The position numbers and the translations under genes were made by a program. This document shows positions 8,953 to 17,112 of a stretch of 47,468 nt of DNA, piece after piece. The notes below the pieces were generated by a model. It was not told the origin of the DNA, did not search any database, and saw only the letters and a list, made by a program, of their open reading frames with translations. The stretch comes from Pseudomonadales bacterium (GTDB taxonomy: Bacteria; Pseudomonadota; Gammaproteobacteria; Pseudomonadales; Azotimanducaceae). Each line of letters begins with the position of its first letter. Within the stretch, counting starts at the first letter, position 1. The stretch lies in assembly GCA_007122315.1 (NCBI GenBank), contig SKUB01000125.1, positions 1 through 47,468 on the forward strand, written 5' to 3'.

Positions 8953-8983
8953 GACAGGCGGCCGCAGCCCGCGGTCGCCTGTC
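8953..8983. terminator. bidirectional terminator hairpin between SRPBCC and DUF3429 genes
   Basis: GACAGGCG (8953-8960) pairs with CGCCTGTC (8976-8983), G8961 with T8975, and CCGC (8962-8965) with GCGG (8971-8974), giving 13 bp around a 5-nt loop. It sits between two convergent genes and overlaps the stop of the leftward one. There is no long T-run. Confidence 0.65.
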
Positions 8984-9395
8984 AGGCCAGCATGGTGATC
9001 CAGACGTGGCAGGCGATCACGACGACGGTGAGCTGCCAGCGCAGGTTGGGGTAGCCGGGTGGATAGTCGCGGTCGGTGCCGGTGAGGATCTCGGCGATGC
9101 GCAGCGCCAGAAACAGCAGCGCCTGGATTGGGCCCACCAGCGTCGGCAGGAAGGCAAAAGCCAGAAAGCTCGCGACCGGGAACGACACGGCCAGCAGCGC
9201 CATGCGGTTCGGCGTCGAGGCCGGGTAGAGCACCGGCCACAGCACGCCTGCCATGAACCCTAGAATCAGGGTGCTGTAGATGTGAAACAGCTGCAGCGCC
9301 TGGGCCCCGCTCCCGATGACGGGCTGCCACGCGAGCCATGCCAGCGCGATGAACGGAATCAGGCCGGCATAGCCAAGCCCGCGGATCATGCCCAT
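8982..9395 (-). CDS. DUF3429 membrane protein
   Basis: A 137-residue protein with four or five hydrophobic segments and the DUF3429 pattern: GLIPF near the N-terminus, LQLFHIYSTLILGFMAGVLWP, and a C-terminal WQLTVVVIACH helix. The function of the family is unknown. Its ATG overlaps the last base of the serA stop (TGATG), so it is translated as the second cistron of a serA operon. No catalytic motif is seen. Confidence 0.82.
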   Translation of the reverse strand: MGMIRGLGYAGLIPFIALAWLAWQPVIGSGAQALQLFHIYSTLILGFMAGVLWPVLYPASTPNRMALLAVSFPVASFLAFAFLPTLVGPIQALLFLALRIAEILTGTDRDYPPGYPNLRWQLTVVVIACHVWITMLA

Positions 9396-10630
9396 CAGAA
9401 CAGGACCCGCGTGCGGATGGTGCCCTCCACCTTACGGATGCCCTCGAGCGCCACGTCGCTGTGCTCGGCGTCGGTGTCCACCACCACGTAGCCGATCTCC
9501 GCATTGGTTTGCAGGTACTGGGCGGAGATGTTCAGTCCGTTCTCGGAAAACACCTTGTTGATGGCGGACAGCACGCCGGGAATGTTGCGGTGGATGTGCA
9601 GCAGTCGATGCTTGCCCGGGTGGGACGGCAGGGCCACCGGCGGGAAGTTGACGGAGCCGATGCTGGAGCCGTTATCGCTCCACATCGTCAGTCGCTCAGA
9701 CACCTCGCGACCGATGTTCTCCTGGGCCTCGACGGTAGAACCGCCTACGTGGGGCGTGAGGATGACGTTGTCGAACTGGGTCAGGGGCGAGACGAAAGGG
9801 TCGTCGTTGCTGCGCGGTTCCTCTGGGAACACGTCGATGGCGGCGCCGAGAATCTGTCGTGCCTCCAGTGCGTCCGCCAGCGCGTCGATGTCCACGACCT
9901 GGCCACGGGAGGCGTTCAGCAGCACCGCGCTGCGCTTCATGTAGCCCAGCGTGGTGGCGTCGATCATGTTGCGCGTGCTCGGCGTGTCCGGAACGTGCAG
10001 CGTCACCACGTCCGCCTCGCCGAGCAGGTCTCGCAGGCTGTCCACCTGTTCCGCGTTGCCGAGCTTGAGCTTGCGGGTGACGTCGTAGAAGCGCACGCGC
10101 ATGCCGAGCGACTCGGCCAGCACGCCGAGCTGGGAGCCGATGTTGCCGTAGCCGATGATGCCGAGTGTCTTGCCCCGCAGCTCGTAGCTCTGCCGGGCGG
10201 TCTTCAGCCATACGCCGCGGTGGGCAAGCGCGTTCTTTTCTGGAACGCCGCGCAGCAGCAGGATGGCTTCCGCGATGACCAGCTCCGCGACACTGCGGGT
10301 GTTGGAGAACGGCGCGTTGAACACCGGTATCCCGCGGTTCAGGGCGGCGAGAAGATCCACCTGGTTGGTACCGATGCAGAAGCAACCGACGCCGATCAGT
10401 CGATTCGCGGCGGCGAACACGTCCGCGTCGAGCTGGGTGCGGGAGCGGATGCCGAGCAGATGCACGCCCGATACCGCCTGCAGCAGGTCCTCTCGGGACA
10501 GTGAGCCGTTGACGAGCTCGACGTTGCGGTAGCCGGCGCGCGCGAAGTTGTCCACCGCCGTGTCACTGATGCCTTCGAGCAGCAGGATGCGGATCTTGTC
10601 CTTCGAGAGTGAGGTGCGGGCAGTGGTCAT
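9395..10630 (-). CDS. serA: D-3-phosphoglycerate dehydrogenase
   Basis: A 411-residue enzyme, nearly the length of E. coli SerA (410), that oxidises 3-phosphoglycerate to 3-phosphohydroxypyruvate with NAD, the first step of L-serine synthesis in the cytosol. The Rossmann motif is G160-Y-G-N-I-G165. The catalytic residues of the D-hydroxyacid family are Arg242 (NASRGQVVD), Glu271 (FPEEP) and His294 (TPHVGGST). A C-terminal ACT domain (about 340-411) marks the serine-feedback-regulated short form. The start at 10630 matches the E. coli N-terminus (SLSKDKIRILLLEG); a longer reading to 11086 lies antisense to the divergent dehydrogenase. No clear ribosome-binding site precedes it. Confidence 0.97.
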   Translation of the reverse strand: MTTARTSLSKDKIRILLLEGISDTAVDNFARAGYRNVELVNGSLSREDLLQAVSGVHLLGIRSRTQLDADVFAAANRLIGVGCFCIGTNQVDLLAALNRGIPVFNAPFSNTRSVAELVIAEAILLLRGVPEKNALAHRGVWLKTARQSYELRGKTLGIIGYGNIGSQLGVLAESLGMRVRFYDVTRKLKLGNAEQVDSLRDLLGEADVVTLHVPDTPSTRNMIDATTLGYMKRSAVLLNASRGQVVDIDALADALEARQILGAAIDVFPEEPRSNDDPFVSPLTQFDNVILTPHVGGSTVEAQENIGREVSERLTMWSDNGSSIGSVNFPPVALPSHPGKHRLLHIHRNIPGVLSAINKVFSENGLNISAQYLQTNAEIGYVVVDTDAEHSDVALEGIRKVEGTIRTRVLF

Positions 10631-10671
10631 GGTCTGGGAGCTGCCTGGGTAGCGGGAAAAAAGGCGGCGCA

Positions 10672-10680
10672 TGATAGCAT
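10672..10680 (+). promoter_or_regulatory. extended -10 promoter element for the D-2-hydroxyglutarate dehydrogenase gene
   Basis: TG-A-TAGCAT matches an extended -10 (TGn + TAnnnT) about 33 bp before the ATG, in the 82-bp gap shared with serA. No consensus -35 box is seen. Confidence 0.4.
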
Positions 10681-10712
10681 GGCGACCCTCCCGAACCGGC
10701 CTCCCGAGTGTC

Positions 10713-12134
10713 ATGAAGCAGCCTGCCTCCGAGACCATCCCCACCACCCTGGGCCCCGCGGCCGAAGCGGCGCTGGCCGACTGCTTCGGCGACCGCTTCC
10801 GACAGGATGCGGACACCCTGGCGCAATGGGGGCGGGACTGGACCCGGAGCTTCGAGGTGGCGCCGAGTGCCGTGGTCTTTCCGGAGTCCACCGATGAGGT
10901 CGTGGCGCTCGTGAACGCCGCCCGGGAGCATGGATTCGCCCTGGTCCCGTCCGGTGGCCGGACGGGACTTTCAGGCGGTGCGGTGGCGCCGGCGGGCGAA
11001 GTGGTGGTGTCCTTCGACCGCATGAATCGCATCCTGGAATTCGACCCGGCCGGACAGCTTCTGCGCTGCGAGTCCGGCGTCATCACCGAGGCGATCCAGA
11101 CTTGTGCTGAGGAACACGGTCTGTTCTACCCGGTGGATTTCGCTTCGTCCGGTTCTTCCCAGATCGGCGGCAACGTGGCCACCAATGCCGGTGGCATCAA
11201 GGTGATCCGCTACGGCATGACCCGGGATTGGGTGGCGGGACTTAAGGTCGTGACTGGCCGCGGCGAGGTGCTGGACCTCGGCCGTGGTCTGGTGAAGGAC
11301 AACACCGGCTACGATCTGCGGCACCTGTTCGTCGGCTCGGAGGGGACGCTCGGGCTGATTACCGAAGTCACGCTGCGCCTGGCGCGCCGGCCGGCAGCGC
11401 AGCAGGTGCTGGTCCTCGGTCTGTCCGCGTTTCCGGTGGTCATGGATGTCCTGCATGCGTTCCGCAGGCAACTCGCGGTCTCCGCTTTCGAGTTCTTCGA
11501 TGCCGGCGCCCTGGCCAAGGTGCTGGCGCGCACGGGGCTACCCGCACCGTTCGAGGCCGACGCGGACACCTGCCCTTACTACGTGCTGGTGGAAGTCGAC
11601 GTCGCCGCAGATCCGGATGCGCCGCTGACCGTGTTCGAGCACTGCGTCGAGCAGGGCTGGGTGGTGGATGGCGTGCTGAGTCAGTCCGAGGAGCAGGCGA
11701 AAAAGCTGTGGCGTCTGCGTGAGGACATCTCCGAGACCATCAGTCACTGGACGCCGTACAAGAACGACCTCGCCGTACGCGTCGGACAAGTCCCTGATTT
11801 CCTCGCTGAAGTGGATGCATTCGTCGCACGAACCTACCCGGATTTCGAGGTGATCTGGTTCGGACACATCGGCGACGGCAACCTGCACCTGAATATTCTC
11901 AAGCCGGAGGGCATGCCGCAGCCGGAGTTCTATGCCCGCTGCCATGGCGCTTCGAAGGAGATCTTCGAAACCGTCCGTCGCTATGGCGGCAGCGTCTCCG
12001 CGGAACACGGCGTCGGGTTATTGAAGAAGGACCACCTCGGCTATTCCCGTAGCGACGCGGAAATCGCCTACCTGCGCAGCATCCGGGCGGCGTTCGACCC
12101 GGACGGCATCCTCAACCCCGGCAAGCTGGTCTAG
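10713..12134 (+). CDS. FAD-dependent D-2-hydroxyglutarate dehydrogenase (GlcD/D2HGDH family)
   Basis: A 473-residue oxidoreductase of the FAD_binding_4 / FAD-oxidase_C type. The FAD-binding domain shows PSGGRTGLSGG (79-89), NAGG (158-161) and FVGSEGTLGLIT (206-217). The C-terminal domain has the metal/substrate histidines in GHIGDGNLH (384-392), AEHGVG (430-435) and the family-typical ending ILNPGKLV. D-lactate and glycolate dehydrogenases are close relatives. Divergence from serA favours D2HGDH: bacterial SerA reduces 2-oxoglutarate to D-2-hydroxyglutarate while recycling NADH, and D2HGDH removes that product, a coupling described in Pseudomonas. The ATG at 10713 starts the conserved region; an earlier ATG at 10671 has no support. 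Confidence 0.88.
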   Translation: MKQPASETIPTTLGPAAEAALADCFGDRFRQDADTLAQWGRDWTRSFEVAPSAVVFPESTDEVVALVNAAREHGFALVPSGGRTGLSGGAVAPAGEVVVSFDRMNRILEFDPAGQLLRCESGVITEAIQTCAEEHGLFYPVDFASSGSSQIGGNVATNAGGIKVIRYGMTRDWVAGLKVVTGRGEVLDLGRGLVKDNTGYDLRHLFVGSEGTLGLITEVTLRLARRPAAQQVLVLGLSAFPVVMDVLHAFRRQLAVSAFEFFDAGALAKVLARTGLPAPFEADADTCPYYVLVEVDVAADPDAPLTVFEHCVEQGWVVDGVLSQSEEQAKKLWRLREDISETISHWTPYKNDLAVRVGQVPDFLAEVDAFVARTYPDFEVIWFGHIGDGNLHLNILKPEGMPQPEFYARCHGASKEIFETVRRYGGSVSAEHGVGLLKKDHLGYSRSDAEIAYLRSIRAAFDPDGILNPGKLV

Positions 12135-12141
12135 TCCGCCG

Positions 12142-12810
12142 GTGCCGGTACACATCCTCGCTGGGATGCTGGCGCTGGTGGCGGGGGCTGTCGCGCTGTC
12201 GGTGCAGAAGGGCGGGGTAGTGCATCGGGGCAGCGGTCTGGTGTTCGTGGTCACCATGGTGATCATGGCGGCCACCGGAGCGGCCCTGGCGGCCTTCATC
12301 CCGGAGCGGCTGTCCGTGTTGGCCGGAGGCCTGACGCTCTATCTCGTGGTGACGTCCCTGCTCACGGTGCGTCCGCCGCCGCTGGAGGATCGGTCGATTC
12401 ACTGGCTGGCGCTGGCGGTCGGGGCGGGGGTGGCGCTGCTCGGCATCACCTTCGGTATCGAAGCGCTGAACCGTGAAGACGGGCAGCTCGACGGTTTTCC
12501 GGCGCCTCTGTATTTCATCTTCGCAGCGGTGGCGGCCTTCGGTGCGCTGGCGGATCTGCGGATGCTGAGGTCGGCGCCGCTGGCCGGACACCGGCGGATC
12601 GCCCGTCACCTCTGGCGCATGTGTCTGGCCCTGTTCATCGCCACGGCGTCCTTCTTCCTCGGCCAGGCGCAGGTGTTCCCGGATGCGCTGCGCCACTTCA
12701 CGCTGCTGTCAGTCCCGGTGCTTGCCGTGCTCCTGATCATGGCCTACTGGCTGATCCGCGTCCTCTGGCTCGAACCGCGCCGGAGTCGGCGGGCGTCGCA
12801 GGGCGACTGA
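12142..12810 (+). CDS. DUF2306-type membrane protein
   Basis: A 222-residue integral membrane protein with six or seven hydrophobic segments. The opening (HILAGMLALVAGAVALSVQKGGVVHRGSGLVFV) matches the DUF2306 pattern of a small helix pair followed by a conserved HR-G turn. The function of the family is not known. It begins with GTG 7 bp after the stop of the dehydrogenase gene without an evident ribosome-binding site, suggesting it is read as the second gene of that transcript. A start a few codons away cannot be excluded. Confidence 0.75.
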   Translation: MPVHILAGMLALVAGAVALSVQKGGVVHRGSGLVFVVTMVIMAATGAALAAFIPERLSVLAGGLTLYLVVTSLLTVRPPPLEDRSIHWLALAVGAGVALLGITFGIEALNREDGQLDGFPAPLYFIFAAVAAFGALADLRMLRSAPLAGHRRIARHLWRMCLALFIATASFFLGQAQVFPDALRHFTLLSVPVLAVLLIMAYWLIRVLWLEPRRSRRASQGD

Positions 12811-12845
12811 CCGGTCCTCTCTGCGCGCCGCGAAACCTGACGCTG

Positions 12846-14468
12846 TCACTCCTGAATCGCTTCGTCCGGTTCAGCGAACTCATCGAGGTCCTGTTCGGGC
12901 TCCTTTTTCGCTTCCTTCTTGGCGTCCTCGGCGGCCGTGGCGTCGAGATAGAACTCCTGATCGCCGTAGTAGTTGTCGATGGCGTGCTCCGAGGACACCG
13001 GGCTCAGGTAGTGCCGGTCGGTGAGTCCTTCCTTGCGCATGGCGAGCCCGGTCAGGCAGGCCTTGACGATGTGGGCGCTGTTGAGGACGGTCATGTAGGT
13101 CGGATCAAGCGCCGGATGCAGTTCGATCAGATCGAAACCGATGACGTTCGACTCTGCACACAGCCGCCGCACGATGGTGATGGATTCCCGCATGGTCATG
13201 CCACCGGACACCGGCGTGCCGGTGGCGCGCATGTAGGCCGGGTCCACCACGTCGATGTCGAAGGAGATGAACAGCTTTCTGCCATCCTCGCTGGCCTCGG
13301 CCACCACCCGGTCGAGTACCGCCTCCCAGCCGCGCCGTTCGATTTCGGCCATGGTGTGGTAGCGCATGCCGTTTTCGCGCATCCACTTGAATGCCGCCCG
13401 GTCAGGACCACTCGAGCGCAGCCCCATCTGAATGTAATCGGAGATGCGGACGTGGCCTTCGTTCAGGAGCCGGTAGACGGGCGCGCCATGGCTGATCAGG
13501 TGCGGTGATCCCCACCAGGCATCGTAGTGGGCGTCGAAGTGGATGACGCTCAGCCGCTCCTTGCCGTAGACGTCGGCGAGGCCGGCGATGTTCGGGTAGG
13601 ACAGCGAGTGGTCGCCACCGATGATCAGCGGTACGGCGCCGGTCTCGGCGATTTCGCGCACGACCCGGCGAACCTCCTGCATGGACCGCTCAGTGCTGTC
13701 GTTGTCGATGGCGATGTCGCCGTAGTCGACGATGTTCAGGACCTTGCTGGCATCCACCTGCACGTACTGGTCGGCGCTGCCCATGGTCCCGCCGAGGACG
13801 CGCATCTCCGTGGTGCTCTGACTGCCGGAATCACGCCAGGCGGAGCCCATGTTCAGCGGCGCACCTACGATGACCGCCTCCACTTCACCCGCAATCAGGT
13901 CCTCCGGCGTCAGTGCCAGCGGAAAGCCGCCGAACGTGGGCGGTCCGCCGCGACCGTCGTAGCGGCCGAGTCCGATGGGACCGGCCTCACGCTCCGGATC
14001 CATGGAGCGGGGGCGGACCATGCGCCAGGCATTGAACTCCGGGGAATCGGTATTCAACGGAATGTTCGGCAAATCCCGACCTTCCTTGTAGCGGCTGCCC
14101 TCCACCACGTGGATCATGGCCTGCACCCAGGCCTGGATGTTCTCGGGCGAGCGCTTCTCCAGTTCTTCCATCGTCTTTTCGAGGTCGCCTGCGAAGCGGC
14201 GGGCGTCGCCGCTTTGGAGGAAGGCGATTTCCTCTTCGGTGAGCAGTTCCAGCTTCGGCATCACCTCCTCGGGCAACTCGATGCCGGGCCGTTCCTCTTC
14301 GCGAGGATCGACGGTGTCGAAGGGATACGGATTGGTACCGACCACGTGTTCCGGCGTCTCCGGAGGCTCGGCTGCGACGGGCGTGGCCGCCGCAAAGCCT
14401 GCCAGCAGAAGGAAACTGATCAGGGCAGTGCCCCAGCGGGTGGTACGAGGCGCGGATTCGGACGGCAT
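12846..14468 (-). CDS. exported ureohydrolase (agmatinase/arginase fold) with intact metal site
   Basis: A 540-residue protein with a signal peptide (hydrophobic core about 15-29, cleavage near VAA33). The ureohydrolase domain occupies roughly 180-490. All binuclear-metal ligands are present: His287 (GGDH), Asp312, His314 and Asp316 (DAHYD), Asp404 and Asp406 (DID), plus Glu449 in LIELHP. It should hydrolyse a guanidino compound to urea and an amine outside the cytoplasm; agmatine, arginine or guanidino acids are all possible. A 140-residue N-terminal extension and a charged lysine/glutamate tail (after 510) are unusual. GGAG lies 8 nt before the ATG. It is the second gene of a pair, 55 bp after a degenerate paralogue. 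Confidence 0.87.
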   Translation of the reverse strand: MPSESAPRTTRWGTALISFLLLAGFAAATPVAAEPPETPEHVVGTNPYPFDTVDPREEERPGIELPEEVMPKLELLTEEEIAFLQSGDARRFAGDLEKTMEELEKRSPENIQAWVQAMIHVVEGSRYKEGRDLPNIPLNTDSPEFNAWRMVRPRSMDPEREAGPIGLGRYDGRGGPPTFGGFPLALTPEDLIAGEVEAVIVGAPLNMGSAWRDSGSQSTTEMRVLGGTMGSADQYVQVDASKVLNIVDYGDIAIDNDSTERSMQEVRRVVREIAETGAVPLIIGGDHSLSYPNIAGLADVYGKERLSVIHFDAHYDAWWGSPHLISHGAPVYRLLNEGHVRISDYIQMGLRSSGPDRAAFKWMRENGMRYHTMAEIERRGWEAVLDRVVAEASEDGRKLFISFDIDVVDPAYMRATGTPVSGGMTMRESITIVRRLCAESNVIGFDLIELHPALDPTYMTVLNSAHIVKACLTGLAMRKEGLTDRHYLSPVSSEHAIDNYYGDQEFYLDATAAEDAKKEAKKEPEQDLDEFAEPDEAIQE

Positions 14469-14523
14469 CAAACAATCTCCGGGGCGTCGACGCGGATCGG
14501 GGACACAGGACAACCGGTCGGCA

Positions 14524-15918
14524 TCAATCCTGTTCATGATCGAGCGCCAGCGGATGGACGTAGTCAGTCGTGAGGCCGGCCGCCCGTGCGGCCATTCCTG
14601 TGAGGCAGGCATTGAGAATGGCGTTGGCGTTCAGCGCGGAGAGTCGTGAGTAGTCGAGCATCGGCGACATGTCGGTGATTTCGAAGCCGACGATTTCCTT
14701 GGCCCCGCAGAGATGGCGGATGGCGTTGGTGACCTCCTGCACTCGCAGGCCGTTGGTGGCGATGCGGCCGGCGGCGATCATGTCCGAGGGCTCGATGACG
14801 CTGACGTCGATGGAGACGAAGAGCTTTTCGGGACCTGCTGCCACCTCCCGAAGTACGCGCTCGAGCACGGCGTCGTAGCCGTGCTGCCGAACCGCAGCCA
14901 TGGTGTGGTAGCGGACGCCCTGGCTGCGCAGCCACTGCAGGTTGTCAGCGGTGACGTCCTTGCCGCGCAGGCCGACCTGGATCATGGCGTCACCGGCGAC
15001 GATGCCTTCGTTCAACAGCAGGAATATGGCCTGGGTGTCGGAGATGGTGTGGACCGCGCTGCGGTGCACGTCCGGGTGAGCGCTGAAGTGCACGAGACCG
15101 AAGCTGCCCGAACCGTGGTGGCGGGCGACACCCTGCACGCCCGGATACAGCATGGAGGTGTCGCCGCCCACCAGCATGGGAACCGCGCCGGTGGCAGCCG
15201 TCTCCGCGACCATGTCGGCGACGTGGCCGATGGTCCGTGCGGTGCTCATGTTATCCGTCGAGAAGTCGCCATAGTCGACCACGGAGAGGACGTCCAGGGG
15301 ATTGAGCAGGGTCTGCACGTCCGGCGTGGCGATGGTGTTCAACGCCCGCATCACGCGCGGTCCGTATTTGGCGTTGCGCCTGCCGCTGCCCATGTCGTTG
15401 GGGATGCCGATGATGGCGACGTCGACGTTGCCGGCCACCAAGTCCTCCGGGTAGATCGCCACCATGGCCCCGGCGAAGGTCGGGACGCCGGACTCCGGGA
15501 AGATGTAACGATGCACGCTGAAGGGCCCGGGTTCGCGTTGGAGCTTGCGCAACGGTTCCGGGGTCGGAATGGTCCCGGCGTTGAAACGGTCGGAGTCCAG
15601 GTTCAGCGGAATGGCGCCCATGTCCCGCTCCGGGTCGTAGCCCATCTCGGCGGCCACCTGCATGAGATCGTTGACGAAGGACGCAAGCGACGCGGCGTCG
15701 CGGGTGGCGATCTCGTGCTCGAGCTGCCTCGGTGGCAGGAACTGCAGCGCCGCGCCGCCCGTGACGAAACGGCGCTGCTCGGGTTCGAGGGCGGCGACCT
15801 CGTCGTGAAGCTCGGATGGCAGCTCCCAGTCGGCGGCGAGGAGGCTGCCTGCAGATAACAGGAGTGCGCTCGCAAGTGCGGCACTCGCGAGTCGCGCGCG
15901 GATGGGTGGGCCGTTCAT
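14524..15918 (-). CDS. exported ureohydrolase-like protein with degraded metal site (probable pseudoenzyme)
   Basis: A 464-residue paralogue of the next gene, with its own signal peptide (core 11-28, cleavage near LAA29). The fold-defining segments align, but ligands are changed: GGDT (Thr254 for His), SAHPD (Ser279 for the first Asp; His281 and Asp283 kept) and DVS (Asp371 kept, Ser373 for the second Asp). Three of the six metal ligands are therefore missing, while the frame is intact over the full length. That pattern suits a structural or regulatory partner of the active enzyme rather than a decaying gene. It shares the upstream ~PLNLDSDRFNA motif with its neighbour (PLNTDSPEFNA), so both descend from one long-form ancestor. 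GGAG stands 8 nt before the ATG. Confidence 0.85.
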   Translation of the reverse strand: MNGPPIRARLASAALASALLLSAGSLLAADWELPSELHDEVAALEPEQRRFVTGGAALQFLPPRQLEHEIATRDAASLASFVNDLMQVAAEMGYDPERDMGAIPLNLDSDRFNAGTIPTPEPLRKLQREPGPFSVHRYIFPESGVPTFAGAMVAIYPEDLVAGNVDVAIIGIPNDMGSGRRNAKYGPRVMRALNTIATPDVQTLLNPLDVLSVVDYGDFSTDNMSTARTIGHVADMVAETAATGAVPMLVGGDTSMLYPGVQGVARHHGSGSFGLVHFSAHPDVHRSAVHTISDTQAIFLLLNEGIVAGDAMIQVGLRGKDVTADNLQWLRSQGVRYHTMAAVRQHGYDAVLERVLREVAAGPEKLFVSIDVSVIEPSDMIAAGRIATNGLRVQEVTNAIRHLCGAKEIVGFEITDMSPMLDYSRLSALNANAILNACLTGMAARAAGLTTDYVHPLALDHEQD

Positions 15919-16228
15919 GGTCAGTTCTCCGTCTCCTCGCAGACGCCGGTCGGGGTCCGGTCCCGATCACGCTCGTCGCTGGCGTTCATGCGCACAGTTA
16001 TACACCGCGGAACGGCGGCACAGAGGAGTAATGCAATGTCGGCGCCAGTTTCGACGGCGCCGGCCGAACGCGCTGCGGGGTCAGGTATTTCGGAGCTTCA
16101 GGCCGCCCGCGGGGCCCCATGATGGAACGCAGCGCCTGCTCCCCGGTGCACCGGAATGAAGCCAGGCAGTTGCCGGCGGGACCCATATCGGTGCGCCGCC
16201 GCGGCTTGGTCTCGAATCCAGAGGACGC
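15919..16228. other. 310-bp non-coding gap between the ureohydrolase pair and rpiA
   Basis: No convincing gene is seen. On the minus strand TATAAC (16002-15997) is a plausible -10 box for the ureohydrolase operon about 80 bp before its ATG. A hairpin at 16040-16062 (CGGCGCC / GGCGCCG, 9-nt loop) could end rpiA transcription arriving from the right. CCGGTGCACCGG at 16143-16154 is a perfect 12-bp palindrome of unknown role. A 62-codon open frame at 15998-16186 (minus) has no ribosome-binding site and an unremarkable composition. Confidence 0.5.
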
Positions 16229-16909
16229 CTACTGGTCATTCTTGACGTAGTGTGCGACTCCTGAACTTCCTGCTACCAACAGGGCATCAGCAGGCCGCAG
16301 GGCAAACAGGCCGTTGCACACGACGCCCACCAGATCGTTCAGCTGCCGCTCCGCGGCCGGCGGATCGCGCAGATCGAGCCGGGCCGTGTCGATGATCAGA
16401 TTGCCGTTGTCAGTGGTGAATCCGGACCTCACCTGCGGCGCGCCGCCAAGGTCACGCAGTGCCCCCATGACCAGTTCGCGCGCCATGGGCAGCACTTCCA
16501 GTGGCAGTGGAAATGCACCAAGGGTGCCGACGCACTTGCTGTCATCGACGATGCAGACAAAGCGCTCGGATGCGGCGGCGACGATTTTTTCCCGGGTGAG
16601 GGCACCGCCGCCGCCCTTGATCAGGTTCAGGTCGGGGTCGGCCTCGTCGGCCCCGTCCACGTAGACCGCGAGGGTGCCGGCGTCGTTGAGATCGAGGACG
16701 CGGATGCCGTGACCGCCGAGACGGTCGGCGGTGGCCTTGGAACTGGCCACGGCCGCGTCGAAGTGCTGCTTGTGCTGCGCGAGCAGATCGATGAACGCAT
16801 TGGCGGTGGAGCCGGTACCGACGCCGATGATGGCGCCGGAAACGAACTGGCCGCGGATCTCCTCGATGGCGGCGGCGGCGACCGCTTGCTTCTTGGCGGC
16901 TTGGTCCAT
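16229..16909 (-). CDS. rpiA: ribose-5-phosphate isomerase A
   Basis: A 226-residue enzyme (E. coli RpiA 219) interconverting ribose 5-phosphate and ribulose 5-phosphate in the pentose phosphate pathway. Visible signatures are the phosphate loop [11 protein letters not shown] (29-39), the acidic DGADEAD (85-91) and [11 protein letters not shown] (98-108), which include the catalytic Asp85, Lys98 and Glu107. The ATG at 16909 starts the conserved [17 protein letters not shown] region; longer readings are proline-rich and non-homologous. It is divergent from ilvA, an arrangement also found in other gammaproteobacteria. Confidence 0.97.
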   Translation of the reverse strand: MDQAAKKQAVAAAAIEEIRGQFVSGAIIGVGTGSTANAFIDLLAQHKQHFDAAVASSKATADRLGGHGIRVLDLNDAGTLAVYVDGADEADPDLNLIKGGGGALTREKIVAAASERFVCIVDDSKCVGTLGAFPLPLEVLPMARELVMGALRDLGGAPQVRSGFTTDNGNLIIDTARLDLRDPPAAERQLNDLVGVVCNGLFALRPADALLVAGSSGVAHYVKNDQ

Positions 16910-16941
16910 GGTGGCGTATCCCCCCGGTGGTGAGGGCCGGA

Positions 16942-16950
16942 ATGTTAGCA
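16942..16950 (-). promoter_or_regulatory. extended -10 promoter element for rpiA
   Basis: Read leftward, TGC-TAACAT is an extended -10 with a predicted start near 16935, leaving a leader of about 25 nt. No -35 consensus is apparent. Confidence 0.45.
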
Positions 16951-17112
16951 GGGCGGGCGGTGGCGTGGGGTTGGGGGAGTCCGTACCATCTCGGCGCCGG
17001 CATGAGGCGGCTACCGGTTGATGCAGCGGCGGCGCGGGCGCCATCGGGGCGCGTGCGCCTGTGGCGACGTGCGTGGGTCGCGATGGTGAAGGATCTTCCG
17101 AGGATATCGGGA

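Noticed and set aside
14524-15918. Calling the second ureohydrolase a pseudogene
   Set aside because: No frameshift or stop, an intact signal peptide and good ribosome-binding site; only metal ligands changed, which suits a pseudoenzyme better.
15998-16186. 62-codon open frame on the minus strand
   Set aside because: Lacks a ribosome-binding site, has a proline-rich sequence with no family signal, and high G+C makes such chance frames common.
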